Shown here in pieces: positions 1 to 10,780 of a stretch of DNA of 64,000 bases. The notes below the pieces were generated by a model. That model saw nothing but the letters and a program-made list of their open reading frames with translations. It was not told the DNA's origin and did not search any database. The translations under genes and the position numbers were made by a program. Location: the NCBI RefSeq assembly GCF_051106095.1, contig NC_135794.1, positions 25,298,747-25,362,746 on the forward strand. Reading direction: 5' to 3'. This DNA comes from Pogona vitticeps (lineage: Eukaryota; Chordata; Lepidosauria; Squamata; Agamidae). Numbering within the stretch: the stretch's first letter is position 1; each line of letters starts with the position of its first letter.

Positions 1-499
1 TAAAATAAAACAAATAGCACGAAACAGTAGCAACGCACTGTGACAACATTCTGGGGAAACAATCATCATCCAGTCCATCAGCCCAAGAGCTCATTAAGGC
101 TGACCAGTCCTCAGCCTTGTCAGATGGAGGATTTTGTGGGTTGTGATCTAAAGAAATCATTTTTCTGAGCTATCCCTTTGGGTATCACAGATACTTAGTT
201 CGGAATGAGATGGTGAGGATGCATGGCCTCAAAGAAATGATCAGCATTTTTAAGCCCAAGCAATCATAGGGAAAACATGCTGGCCTGGAAAGTCCCTTTC
301 ACCAGCTGCAAACAAACTGCTCCGATTCCGGATAACTGGGTGGAAAATTCGTACCCCATGTCACCAAGAGGGAAGCATTGAACCACACCCCAAAGCAACC
401 GGCTTTAAACTCACCTGCAGAAACTTACCGGCAGATTTCTGTCATGAATGTTCAAGACACTCCTTTATAATTTCTCTCCTCCGTCCACAAGATATTGGT
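1..499. other. Single-copy DNA, nothing recognised
   Basis: Starts in an A-rich run. I see no repeat signature, no exon-like frame and no obvious regulatory cluster. Confidence 0.5.
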
Positions 500-595
500 G
501 CACGCCTGATGAAAGTGGATTTTATTCTGCAAAAGCACACGTTGATTGTTGGAATTTTTTAATGGTCTAATAAAGGCATCGCCTTCTCCTGCATT
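500..595 (+). mobile_element. Old dispersed sauropsid repeat with hammerhead-like core
   Basis: The segment follows the pattern of a repeat common in turtles and squamates: a CTGATGA core (506-512), a short GTGGA...TTC arm pair, an A-rich GAAA-like box (531-534), then a block ending in GGTCTAATAAAGGC (563-576). In better-kept copies, as I recall them, the part between CTGATGA and GAAA is a hairpin, as in a hammerhead ribozyme. This copy is decayed, with a weak arm pair and AAAA in place of GAAA. Its class is not certain; Penelope-like is a possibility because that family carries hammerheads. A related copy lies on the minus strand near 45.9 kb. Confidence 0.5.
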
Positions 596-1324
596 TCTAT
601 TGTGTGCAGGCCACACGTCTCCCTTTGTGTTTCCTCTGATCAGTTTCTCTAAATTAGGTGGTAGGTTCCTTCCAGCCTTTCAAAGGAACATCATAATTAG
701 AGGACCAGGACGCCAACATTGTCGAAAGCAAGTAGCTGCCTCTTACTTACCTCCACAAACTCCTGATTTCTCCATTTCTCTAGAATGGAGGTGATCACGT
801 TAATAGCTCCCTTCTTGACCCGTGGAAATGCAAAAGGCTCTTCTCCGTGGCTTGTTATCTTAAGTCTGCAAGCTGGTACAGACTTTTTCTGCTATGGGGA
901 GGGATGTTTAAAAGAAAAAAGACTTTGTTGAGTTGATGTGAAGCATCAGCCACTAAAGTGGCTCAGGTTGGTCCACACAAACACCTCCTGCTGTTTCCAT
1001 CCCCACGAGTGGGTTCTTGGAAAGAAAACAGAGATTGTTCCCATTAAAATGAAGATGAAAGAATTGTGTTTTTTTCAGCACCATAAACAAGCATGCCTGC
1101 AAAATTTCAGCTCATCAGTACCATGGCTGCTTATAACAAGAATGGGCCCACAAAGATATTTGGGAAATGGAGATCATTTGGTATTTATTTCGTTTCATAG
1201 CAAGAGTTTCATTAGAAACTGTCAGGAATTAACATATGCTCCCAGCAAGATGTATGGGATATTAGAGGCTAGGAAAAAATGCCCATATAAGACACTGGGG
1301 AATTAACATCTGTGTCATCATTAG
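596..1324. other. Single-copy DNA, nothing recognised
   Basis: The longest open frame (938-1306, plus, 122 codons) has no recognisable motif and starts without a convincing start context. No repeat family recognised. Confidence 0.45.
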
Positions 1325-1720
1325 ATTGACTCATTTAAATTAAAATTTCTGAAGTGTTATTGTTGACAGGAAATCTCTGAATGTGGATTGTGACTTGTTA
1401 GGCAGTTATGCTTTCAAAAGCACAAATCAGAAGTATACACATAGAAGTGGAATACAAAAATAGGCTATTGGTGAGAATATTAACCAATTTCGCATAGGTT
1501 AAATTTGTCCTTATTTGATACACTGAAATCTTCAAGCAAAGTTATATGACTGTCCCATTATTTAGACAAATTATACCAATTCCACCGGAGTGCACAGTTG
1601 CTGTATCTGTTAGCACACCGGAACACCTGCTGCATAATTTTGCGCCTTTGACTATCTCTCCACCTTGGACTCTATACACAGCAAATGTATGCAGTGCTTG
1701 AGGAAATGCGCCACCAAGTG
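1325..1720. promoter_or_regulatory. Candidate conserved non-coding element
   Basis: AT-rich and free of repeats, with a TALE-type word TTGACAGG (MEIS/TGIF-like) at 1363-1370. Called on composition and motif content only. Confidence 0.25.
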
Positions 1721-1929
1721 ACTGAAGATGGTACTGAAGATTTCAAACATGACATATCAAGTGATAGGACATCTTGACTTTTATCCCATTCTTCCTCTGG
1801 AGATTGGAGAAGGGAGTCAGGTGGCCTTGTACAGGTTAAAAGAAGGTAGAGGCCAAGACTTCATAAGGATAGCATCTCTGGGTGCCCCCCCCCAAGGCCC
1901 ACACTTCCTTGTATTTTCATAAGGTTCTA

Positions 1930-2160
1930 GATAGTTAAGTGAGTTAGTTATCTGGCTGTGGAGCCAGAGGTTGGGAGTTCAATTACCCTCTATGTTTCCA
2001 CAGGGAGAAGAGCCAGCCTGGGTGGCCTTGGGCAAGCTGTACAGTTCCATAATGTCCTCAGAAAGAAGAGAATGGGAAACCACCTCTGAGTATCCTCTGC
2101 CTTTAAAACCCTGAAAAGGATCACCATATTAGAATTGACTTGGTGGCCCATGATTAGGGT
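1930..2160 (+). mobile_element. tRNA-derived SINE with BovB-like 3' end
   Basis: The head contains a B-box-like GGGAGTTCAATTACC (1974-1988) after GGAGCCAGAGG. The body has GGCCTTGGGCAAGCTG and GGGAAACCACCTCTGAGTA, and the end reads GAATTGACTTGGTGGC, the decayed form of the BovB terminal GTCAGAATTGACTTGACGGCA. The layout (tRNA head, unique body, BovB tail) is that of Sauria-type SINEs moved by BovB LINEs. A second copy at 20970-21208 shares all these blocks. Several substitutions indicate an old insertion. Confidence 0.8.
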
Positions 2161-2339
2161 TATAAAAGTGCCTAGACTTCTCTGCTAGAAACCTGCAGTC
2201 CACTTCTCTAAATCATGGCACAGAATTTTGAGTCCCTCTTCAAATCCCATGGTTTTGTAGGATGGAACTATGACAATGGTCTCAAGCTAGCATATAATAG
2301 TGAAATGCTGGTCTTCCAGTGATGTGATTCCTTGACAGC

Positions 2340-2660
2340 CACATGTCTGACTGATTAGACTTGCAAATGAAGCCCAGTTTTATGCCGAATGACCACTCAC
2401 AAAGCAAAGCAAACTCATTTGATAGATACAGACATTTGATAGGTAAGGGATTTATTCTACGTCAAACAGACATCTTTTCTCACAGTCAACGGGGAGCTGA
2501 TTGTCTTGGCTGGTTTGATTCTCAGGATGAAGCGGAGAAAGAGCTGCTGATTGTGTGTACCCATAATTCTAACATTAGCAAAGGTATAACAGCCCACGAG
2601 CTTGATCTGGCCTTAAAAGCCAATTTTTCAAGGCCTGCTTAGTACTACCCAAACACTGCT
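2340..2660. promoter_or_regulatory. Candidate conserved non-coding element
   Basis: Repeat-free block with TTTGATAG twice, 17 bp apart (2418-2425 and 2435-2442), followed by a mixed-composition segment to about 2640. A 93-codon frame across it (2361-2642) has no recognisable motif. Confidence 0.25.
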
Positions 2661-2819
2661 TTTGTAGGGTAAAACATCCATGCCCAATTTCAGTTGGAAA
2701 GAAAATTAAACATTTTCCAGCTGCAAAGAAAAAAATTGTTCGATATTCTAATTATTATACAGATCACTTTTGAATGTATGTAAAATGCATGTAACATGCA
2801 TGTAGCATCTGTGGGTGTT

Positions 2820-3545
2820 TCTTTTTTAAAAAAAAATCCTGACAATCCATCATGTTACAAGTAATAAATACAAGGCTTAACACAGTAATCTATCACCTTA
2901 CTTATTACGTAATTTCACTGTTGACCACCTGCTATTCCCCACATTTCACAAAGTCACATTTATACCATTCCCCATTTCATCTTAAAGAAATATCGACCAA
3001 CAATCTAAATGCTCCAAATTGTTTTCTGAACCACGTGTCTCGACATTTCTTTTATTGGCATATTGTAATAAAGGCTTCCAGCTTTCGGTGAATTGACTAT
3101 GCCTTATTTCTCCTCTACATAATCTAATTTTATTAGTCATTTTCCCCATCAACATTGTATGCGATATCTTATTCGTAAATGCGTGCAATGAGAGATCTTG
3201 GGCATTTTCCCGATTTCTAGCGATCTCAGACCTTGTGCCTATAAAACTTGCTACTGATTCTTTATTTTCAAGTTCCTCATTCCCCACTGTAAATATTGAA
3301 AATAACAATAACGTTTCATTCATGTCTAATCTTTGATTAGTCAGCGTCTCTATTCATCTAATTACTTTACACCAGAACGCTTCTGTTTTGGGGCAAGAAA
3401 TCCACATGTGTTCCAAAGTTCCTTTTCGTCCACAGTTCCTCCAGCATTATTTATCTGATATATCTTTATTAATTCTGTGTAACCTCGTAGGATATAAATG
3501 TCTGTTGGTGGCTCATGACCACCAGCAGGGGAGTGTCCCTTAGAA
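2820..3545 (-). mobile_element. L1 LINE fragment: 3' part of ORF2
   Basis: Reading the minus strand, a frame near 3480-3370 gives RLHRINKDISDK then CWRNCGRKGTLEHMW and SCPKTEAFW, the Cys/His-rich block near the C-terminus of L1 ORF2. After a change of frame, 3323-2982 gives the following region, with IARNRENAQDL, then TNKIRLCRGEI and FTESWKPLLQYANKR, the typical end of ORF2. The ORF2 stop is at 2982-2984 and a short poly-T (about 2821-2828) may mark the poly-A end. At least one frame change and stops upstream of 3480 show it is a dead, 5'-truncated copy. The 5' edge (about 3545) is approximate. Confidence 0.88.
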
Positions 3546-3579
3546 ATGTTGAAGTGAAAAACCCTCTCTTGTCTTGCAG

Positions 3580-3850
3580 TTTGTGTTCAGGACAGTCGAA
3601 CTAAGCCAGGATCATGGGATTCTGCCAGATGTGCGGCTTTCGACTATTCCCTGGCAGTGCTTTTCCATTCAGAAACGAACCAGAGGGCCTCTGCCCAGCT
3701 CTTTCCGACCATTTCCCATGACCGAGTGATCCTATTTCAGCAAGGAAAACTCTCGGATCAATGTCATGCAAATTCCCTTCCTCGTCCTGCTTGACCCAAC
3801 AGGCCATTGACTAATAGATTGGAGTAGTTACTTCCTGAAACAGATGACTC
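3580..3850. promoter_or_regulatory. Candidate non-coding element with SOX-POU composite site
   Basis: Repeat-free segment just outside the L1. CAATGTCATGCAAAT at 3759-3773 differs at one base from the SOX2/POU composite CATTGTCATGCAAAT and contains an intact octamer ATGCAAAT. Confidence 0.3.
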
Positions 3851-4467
3851 AGGGAGTGCTTGGCAATCAATTTTCATCATTGTGACTGTATAATCTGTCT
3901 TTAGGGTTCTGTTCCATGTTGTGAGTTGAATTCCATTATTCCTTTCAAAACGGAGATTAGATATAGATTGTTACTAGCAATGAGAGAGGAATCTGATTAG
4001 GTGGATTTTTGGGGGGCGGTCTATGGCACCAGGTCTGCGCTTCCTGGACTGTCCGTGGGGTTGGAGGATGTTTGCACGCGGGGATCCCCACACTGAGGGT
4101 CAACTAAGGAGAGGTCCAAAAAGGGGCTCAGGCAGAAAGCCCGCACAAGGAACAAGATGCAAAGACATTTCTGCACATTTCCACTTTGTGGACATTTTTG
4201 CTGAGAGACACCTCAGTCAATGGAGGGGAAAGGAGTTTTAAAAAATATTCTTATTTTAAAAATGCAATGAGAAACGAAAAAGAAAATAAAAGACAGGTGA
4301 TTAATGCAAATACTTTTCCAGCTTCCCAAGTGGAGGGAAGGAAGGTTCTTTTGGAATATGAGCACCTGGAAAGTGAGAGGAGAGGTATATTTTTTTTCAA
4401 ACCTTGTGCACAAAATTCAAAATCACATTTGACATCAGGTCTAATCCAGCTGCTCAGAACTGCTTCC
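3851..4467. other. Single-copy DNA, nothing recognised
   Basis: Mixed composition. Open frames here run into the following microsatellite and give lysine/glutamate runs, so they are not genes. Confidence 0.45.
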
Positions 4468-4591
<124 letters not shown>

Positions 4592-5139
4592 GTCTCCTGA
4601 ATTGATAAGATCTTTCATTCCTCCATTAACATCATCTATCTCTCCTGTGGTACATTATTAGCCAAGCTGCAAGATTAAGCTTGAAGGAGTCCCCAGTCTG
4701 AGTCAAGTAAGATACAATTAACCTCTAAGCAGTTCAGCCTGGCAAAAATCACCAGACCTGCACAGCCACCTCCCGCCTGCTCTTTCAAGACCAGGATCGG
4801 GACCGGCCCCTAGAGAACGGCTCCCTGCATTTTCCAGGTGTGCTGGCAATGGCAATGCAACCGTCGCAGAAGGCCAAACTCAACGAATTACTTTTGTGAA
4901 GGGATGTGTGAATAATTTGCTCCATGAAGTTTTTCTTTAAAATGATTTTGACCCGTTCCATGCCTTCCATGCAGAAAATGGAATTGGATGCAATTTGCAG
5001 CAGGAAATGAGATTGTGATGTATTCTGTGAAAAGGGGGGGGGGAGGCATTTTATGATGTCTGAAACAACAACAAAAACAACAACAACAACAAAAATTCAA
5101 AATTACAGTATTTACAGACATGGTTTGGGAGCAGAGGCA
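4592..5139. other. Single-copy DNA with a short CAA-rich run
   Basis: The only structure is an imperfect CAA run at 5066-5094 and a G9 run just before 5045. The 4890-5030 part is repeat-free and could be conserved. Confidence 0.4.
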
Positions 5140-5740
5140 GGAGCGCTCATGAGCCAGCTGATTAAGGAAAGGAGCACGAAGGGGATCGGAGTAAACCGAC
5201 CCGGAATCCAGAGTAAGCCTTCGCCAGCTGCCATGAGGCCAACCCGGAGCCCGAGGGACAAAAAGGAGGGTCGGTCCGGTTTTGGAGGCTCTATGGCACC
5301 CACCCAACAGCCCCTGCGCTTGCTGTTTTTCCTTCCAGGGCTTGTGTGCCTTTTCTCCTCCTCCAGCATTGGCGCCTCCTGAGATTGGTCTCTCTGCACG
5401 AAGACCCAGAGAGCTTTCGGAGGGTGCCCCGAGGGTGCCAACGGTGGCCCAGCAACATCCCCTTCTCTTTCTCTTGAGTGGAGTCTACCCCAAATGCGCC
5501 GACACCGAAGCTCTCCCTGTAGCCTGCCTGATCAACCTGTCCCAGTCCTTTGGAAGCGGTGATGAGCCCCACGAGCATCGAAGGATGTCCACAGAGCTGG
5601 CCTGGGAGAGGCCAAGATGGCCTCCAGTCCTTCGCTGGCCATGATGCAAAAGTCTGCCCCCCCACCTGCAAACCTATTGCAGCCTTTGCCTCTCAGGTGC
5701 AGGTGGGTTGCGCCCCCTTTCCTGACGAACACCTGCTCAT
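5140..5740. other. CpG-richer, GC-rich patch
   Basis: I count roughly 25 CpG in 600 bp, clearly more than in the flanks, in sequence that is well over half G+C. That is near but probably below usual CpG-island limits. Several overlapping frames of 100-126 codons exist on both strands, as expected from GC-rich DNA with few stops; none shows a known motif. Could be an orphan CpG island or an old promoter. Confidence 0.35.
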
Positions 5741-6400
5741 GCACTAAAATGGCTCTTTCTCCAATTAAAAATGTAAATGATGATTAGCCGGTGTGCAGGA
5801 AATGAACCTAATTTAAGAGCAGAAGCGTAATGCACTGTGGGGGTGGTGCGGGGGATGATGACGTGATGCTCCAATATATGTACATGTCATTCTCCCCCCC
5901 CCCAAATTGATAAAAATTTTGCAGAACGAGGGCTTGTTCACCATGCAGCCTGCACAGGTCAGATCCTCCGAAGACCGGGATAATTTCTCGGACTCCTTAA
6001 TGACGCCGCTCATTGTCTCACATAAAACACAGCCCTTGCGCAAAGATTTCGCGGACAAAAGGGAACAGACTGGCAGAACGAGCGGAGGATTAATGCCCCG
6101 TGCTCCTTAATTAAAATTTAGCTCGGTAAAATATTTAAGGCCTTTGGATTTGTCCCTTTGGGCATATTTGGGGGGATAATGTGGTTGCAGTTTTGGAGGG
6201 AAAAAATAAATTACATTTACCTTTAATATTTAAAACAATGGTGATCTGGGTTTTGAAGAGCGAATTATTCCCTGCTCCCTGTTGGAACATTGCTGTGCCA
6301 AGGCCTGGTTAAATATGCAGCTTAAATGTCAAGACTCACCCATCACACTCAGTTTAATGACCCTGTGTTTGCAAAGATACAACCGGGAGCAATGTTCCTT
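5741..6400. promoter_or_regulatory. Candidate conserved non-coding element
   Basis: AT-rich, repeat-free, with homeodomain-type CTTAATTAA at 6107-6115 and a SOX-type AAACAATGG at 6233-6241. Confidence 0.3.
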
Positions 6401-6428
6401 CCCTCCCTCCCTTCTTTTTTCCTTAAAA

Positions 6429-6475
6429 AATAAATAAATAAATAAAGAGAGAGAGAGAGAGAGAGGGAGAGAGAG
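6429..6475 (+). repeat. Compound microsatellite (AAAT)n(GA)n
   Basis: AAAT units (6429-6445) pass directly into GA units (6446-6475) with one GGGA interruption. Confidence 0.95.
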
Positions 6476-6529
6476 TATCCCTTTCTATGGCAAATCTATA
6501 TACATGTTTCTAAATTCTCTTTTTATTCC

Positions 6530-7340
6530 TTCCCTGGCCGTTGTAATAAAATAATCTTACTTTAAGCTCCCTAAAGCTTATTGGTTTCATGCTACCTAGC
6601 TGAATTACATGAAGGATTATAAGGCTAGGAAATGAACAAACGTCGTCGGCGTCGTTTCCAGCGTGGAAGTGGGGGCAGGGGGAGAAGCCGCCACCACTGC
6701 AGCAAACAACGCCTGGAGCATAACGAGTTCGAAAGCATTTAAGAGCATTTGTCTTCCTGCCTATCTCATTAGCGCAGCCATGAAAAGAGGCCGCTAAATC
6801 AGATCTGCCCAGTCGCCACCGAAACATGGCTGAGGCGCCATGTGCTTTACCGGCGGCTTCATCACAGGTGAATTATACAGGACGTGACAGAGGGGAACAT
6901 AAACAGGGAAGGAGCTCTGTGTAATTTTGAAGGATGGCCTTGTTGCGTTGTTAGGGTTAGTCTGCAGGAAGATGCTTGCCGGCATGTGCGTACGGGTGCT
7001 TGATGGCACTCTGGACTTGTTAACTGGAGAACACATTAGACTAATGAAATATTAGCTCAGCTGCTGTGCCGCCTGGCCTGTCGAAAGTGGGGTCAGCAAG
7101 GAAACCAGCCTCTTCGGCAACCTAATGGGATTTCTCTAAATTCGATTTCCACCACGGACGTAGGAAGCAGGCCTGCCTCTCCCCTCTTTTCTGCGGAGGT
7201 GGGTCTGTCTACAGCTGGGATCGCTTGTGAACGCCGGCCTCTGGCCAAGCAGCTCTTCCACATAAATCTAATTTGGCCCTGGATGGCCATTAGGGGCTCA
7301 GTGATTGACGAACAGCATCTGCCTGATGAATCCATCAAAA
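6530..7340. promoter_or_regulatory. Candidate conserved non-coding region
   Basis: Repeat-free 800 bp with scattered CpG. Contains CTAAT/ATTAG as a spaced inverted pair (7041-7055) directly before an E-box CAGCTG (7058-7063). Could hold more than one element. Confidence 0.25.
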
Positions 7341-7559
7341 GAAGAAGAAGAAGCAGTCACCGGAAAAACCAACTTTGGCTTCCACCTCGTAGATTGGATG
7401 CATTTGTAGGACAATCTTTTGGCAAGAGGAACAGGCCCACAAAGAATTCGAATGTCGCTGATCAGTCTTCTTGCTCACCCCAATAGGAATGCTGGGCTTC
7501 ACCCTTTGCTACCATGAAGCCAAACCAAAACCAAAGTAGAACGGTACATGCAGGGGTGT

Positions 7560-7656
7560 GCCTTAAAGGCAGGCGGTAGAACTCAGGCTTCCAGTATGCC
7601 TCCTTGACAAGGACGGGACTCCATGATCCATAGGATGCCTTCCAGCTCTGCAGTTC
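7560..7656 (+). mobile_element. CR1 LINE 3' end
   Basis: The block GGGACTCCATGATCCATAG then GCCTTCCAGCTCTGCAGTTC matches the CR1 terminal pattern (GGACTCGATGGCC..TAGG.CCCTTCCAACTCTA..ATTC). It ends exactly where the GAT microsatellite begins. The 5' limit is unclear. Confidence 0.7.
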
Positions 7657-7719
<63 letters not shown>

Positions 7720-7720
7720 A
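7657..7720 (+). repeat. Microsatellite (GAT)21
   Basis: 64 bp of pure GAT immediately after a CR1 3' end. CR1 ends in short tandem repeats (often ATTCTATG-like, also GAT-like), so this tract probably grew from the LINE tail. Confidence 0.97.
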
Positions 7721-9190
7721 CAGATGTCTAATTTGGCCCTCTCCATGGTTAGGGAAGGGACATTACATATTCCACACCAAGTGTTTTCAACTGCAGCCCA
7801 ATCCCACCCAAGCATTAGGGCCTTGATGGAGACTCTAAGAGCTGGACTTGGGATCTTGTCTTTCTGCAAATGACCATCTCTGAACCTTTTTTTTCTCCAT
7901 ATTGTCCACTGCCAAAAATTTTTTCCTTCAGAAGACCAATAACCACTTTCCACGTATGCGATGAAGAGGCATGAAGGTCACGCTAGAAGGAAGTTAAAAA
8001 TTGGTTTTCCGAGCTGCTACCTTGAATTTTAGGTTGGGCAAACTGAGCTAGGGTGGGAGCCGAGCGGGTAGGGATGTTTACTTTCCCCCTTAAAACTCCT
8101 TGTCGAGAGTGACATTTCAATTTTCTCCAGCTTTCAAAAAGCTTGATTTTTACAACTTCACAGCTCACTATCTGCAAGGCTTTCTCAAGCCCCGCAGTAA
8201 AATATACGGGTGAGAATCTCAGCAGCATCAATAAAATTAAAAAGGAGGAGGAAGCTTTAATCCTTAACTTCTTTGGGGGGGAAGAAGGGGAGACAACCCT
8301 TCATATTTAAGCCAGACCGACTGAACTGGCATTCACGTTTCTCCCACAAAGCCACCCACCATCACCCTACCTTTGAATTATAAATGCACTAATCAAGCAA
8401 AGAATGAAAGATGGATGAAAATATTATTGCAATAGCAACTCATTCCTCTGTGTCGAATTGTTCCCATCACAGCACTTTTTCTAAATCCTCATCATCATCC
8501 TCTTCATCATTTCATATCTCTTTGTTGGATGACCATTGTTGTTGTTGTTGTTATAGCACATTTTCTTAATGCTCCTTCTCATTCTTGAATTACTGCTTTT
8601 CAGAAGTTTCACCATTAGAAGTAATTCTGGAAATGTATATCCGTTCTCCCCAAATAAACGTTTCCAGGAACACAACTCAAAGCAACGCCATAAAGTCCCC
8701 AAAATAATAGCAATAATAAACGGGCTAAAACCAAGCCAAACAAAGAGTCGTAAGAGTCCAATGTCCCCTCGGACCAGCCGGCACCCTGAAAACTCAAGTT
8801 CTCCTCTCCAAACCTTTGCCTCAGGAATACCTGATTTAAAAAAAAAAACAATGTCAGTGAACAGGCCCATTTCGTTATGCCCATATTACAGATGGGAAAG
8901 TTGAGGCAGAAAAATCATGGCTTCTCTGGTCAATTCGTGGCTGAAGTGCATTTTGAATCAGGGATTTATTGGCAGCCGTGCTGTTTCCCAAAGAGAAACT
9001 AGGAAAAAATTGCCATTTTTTTTAAAAAAATACAAAATACAAACAAACGAAGTTCCTTTAATTTATTTCCCTTATAGCCAGGAGTCAATTTTCCAAAGAG
9101 TATCTGAAAAGTCAGACAGTAGGAGGGAAAATAAAGGGGGAAAATAATTTGATTACCTTTTACAGGAAAATCTGGTGGCATCGATTGGGC
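7721..9190. other. Single-copy DNA, no gene recognised
   Basis: Holds short simple runs: CAT/CTT-rich 8490-8510 and (TTG)5 near 8538-8552. The part 8330-8480 is AT-rich and could be conserved. Frames up to 129 codons on the minus strand (8481-8870) cross the simple runs and show no known domain. Confidence 0.4.
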
Positions 9191-9194
9191 CCAT

Positions 9195-9365
9195 CTCATC
9201 AGAGATTTGTAGTGGCGATGGGTGACACTTCCTCTAATTGGTTCTGATATCCTTGTTTACAAGTTTAGCAGTGAGAAATTTCAAGGCCTCAATTGAATTC
9301 AGCTCATAAAGGGCTATTAAAGCTGTGCTGGCATAATTTATGACTAGCCTCTCTCTCCTGTGGAA
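9195..9365. promoter_or_regulatory. Candidate conserved non-coding element
   Basis: Contains a forkhead word TGTTTAC (9254-9260) and CAATTG (9290-9295) in AT-rich, repeat-free sequence. Confidence 0.3.
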
Positions 9366-9693
9366 GAACAGAATGCTAATGACGCTCTCTCGTTCCTGCA
9401 ACGTCTTCAGAACTACTGAGCCTTAGAGCTCTCCTGAGTATACGTACATGGTAATATCCCGGAAGACCAAACCTCACATGATAAAAAGATCCATAATTGT
9501 ACCTCTCACTTGTGAGCTGAGGATGCTTTCTTCCCCCGCCCCGCCTCTGCTTCACTTGAAAGTGTCGGCAGAGTATTCCAAATTTGAGTGGATCAAACAC
9601 ACGGGGAAGAAAGAGCATTTGAGCTGTCCCCAGGTGATGTCTTCCTAAACTGAACCATGCCCCGCCGCAGACGAGAGAACATGTGCCTGCAAC

Positions 9694-10165
9694 ATCGTAG
9701 AATCACGAAGCAGGAAAGGCAGACTATCTGGCCAGCCTTGTGTGGCCCACAAGCAATGCAAGAATCCACAGGTGAAGCATCCCTATGAGATGGCCGTCAA
9801 GCCTCTGTTGATAAAGGGGACCCCATCACTTCCTGTGATAATCGGTTCAACTTTTGAGCCACTTTTGCCATCAGATACTTCTTTTCAGTGTTTAGTCAAA
9901 ATTTCCTTTCTTGTCACTTGAACCCATTCATTCAGGCCCAACCCTGTGGAGTAGCAGGAAACAACCTTACTGCTTCTTCAACATGAAAGTCCTTCAGATA
10001 TTTCAAGATGGCGGTTTTACCATCTTCTAGATGGTGGTCTTACCATCTTCAAGATGGTGGTCTTGCCAAGATGGCGGTCTTATCATCTCCAAACATCCTC
10101 GGTTTTTTCCTCCAGGGATTTCCAGCCCCATTGCCATCATTGCTGGCTTCCTCTGGATCATGCCT
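9694..10165 (-). mobile_element. CR1 LINE 3' fragment
   Basis: On the plus strand it begins with TCGTAGAATCACGAAG (the reversed ATTCTATGA tail). It then follows the reversed CR1 3' region: GGCCAGCCT, CAATGCAAGAATCCACAGG, CTTGTCACTTGAACCCATT, then GTCCTTCAGATATTTCAAGA and CCTCCTCTGGA-like text near 10150. That order is diagnostic for the CR1 3' region. It carries an extra local tandem expansion (10005-10090). Substitutions throughout show a dead, old copy. Confidence 0.88.
10005..10090 (+). repeat. Tandem repeat inside CR1, 23-bp units with YY1-like core
   Basis: Units start at 10005, 10028, 10051 and 10068 (spacing 23, 23, 17). The unit is AAGATGGYGGT then TTACCATCTTC, so each unit is itself nearly a hairpin. 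Units 1 and 4 carry AAGATGGCGGT, very close to the YY1 consensus AAGATGGCGGC; units 2 and 3 have GGTGGT. Confidence 0.9.
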
Positions 10166-10249
10166 CATGATTGGTTTCTAGTAGAAGGTGAAAGAAAACC
10201 TTGAGACTTATTTGGACATGAGAGAAAGGGTCAGAGGCATTTCTCCCAG

Positions 10250-10780
10250 TAGAGTCCCCAGCAATTAATTAGAATTCAACGTCTTAAGCCATGCCTTCAA
10301 CAGAAAGGCTGTTCCTGTTCACAGTCCATGCAGTCAGACAGGCTTGCTGCCCTCCCTCCCTGGCTATTTCATTCTATTCCACCTCCTACTCATGTGAAAG
10401 GAAGGTACACTAAAATATTCTGCTGGGATCCGAGGCGATTCATCAGCGATGAGATAACAGCTTGCAGGAACTGGCTCCCCATTAATAATTCCCCAGTATT
10501 GGAGGCATTAGCCAGCAGCCAAGGACGAGAAACAGCAAAGCCCACACCAGCCTGCCAAGAGAAGAGTGCATGCCACCAGACTGCAAACCAGCTCCTGTGG
10601 AAACAGTGGCCGACGTGGTCAGTGCGCAGGGAAGCGAACAGCTGTAGGAACTTAAAACCTGTGCAAATGAGGCATCATCCATATTTATGGATTCAACCCT
10701 TTTTCTGCATCTCTTTTCTCTTCTGAGAACACCCCGAGGCGGCTCTCTGTCTGCCAACAACCCAAGTGAGGAGGCACCGT
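10250..10780. promoter_or_regulatory. Candidate conserved non-coding region
   Basis: Repeat-free, with CAATTAATTAG at 10262-10272 and CCCCATTAATAATTCCCC near 10477-10494. A 132-codon frame (10328-10726) has no recognisable motif. Confidence 0.25.

Noticed and set aside
6948-6960. GTTAGGGTTAG, a possible interstitial telomere repeat
   Set aside because: Only two partial units; 17855-17862 and 50081-50094 show single chance units too.
7462-7953. 163-codon minus frame with a poly-isoleucine run, and poly-methionine on plus
   Set aside because: Translation of the (GAT)n tract.
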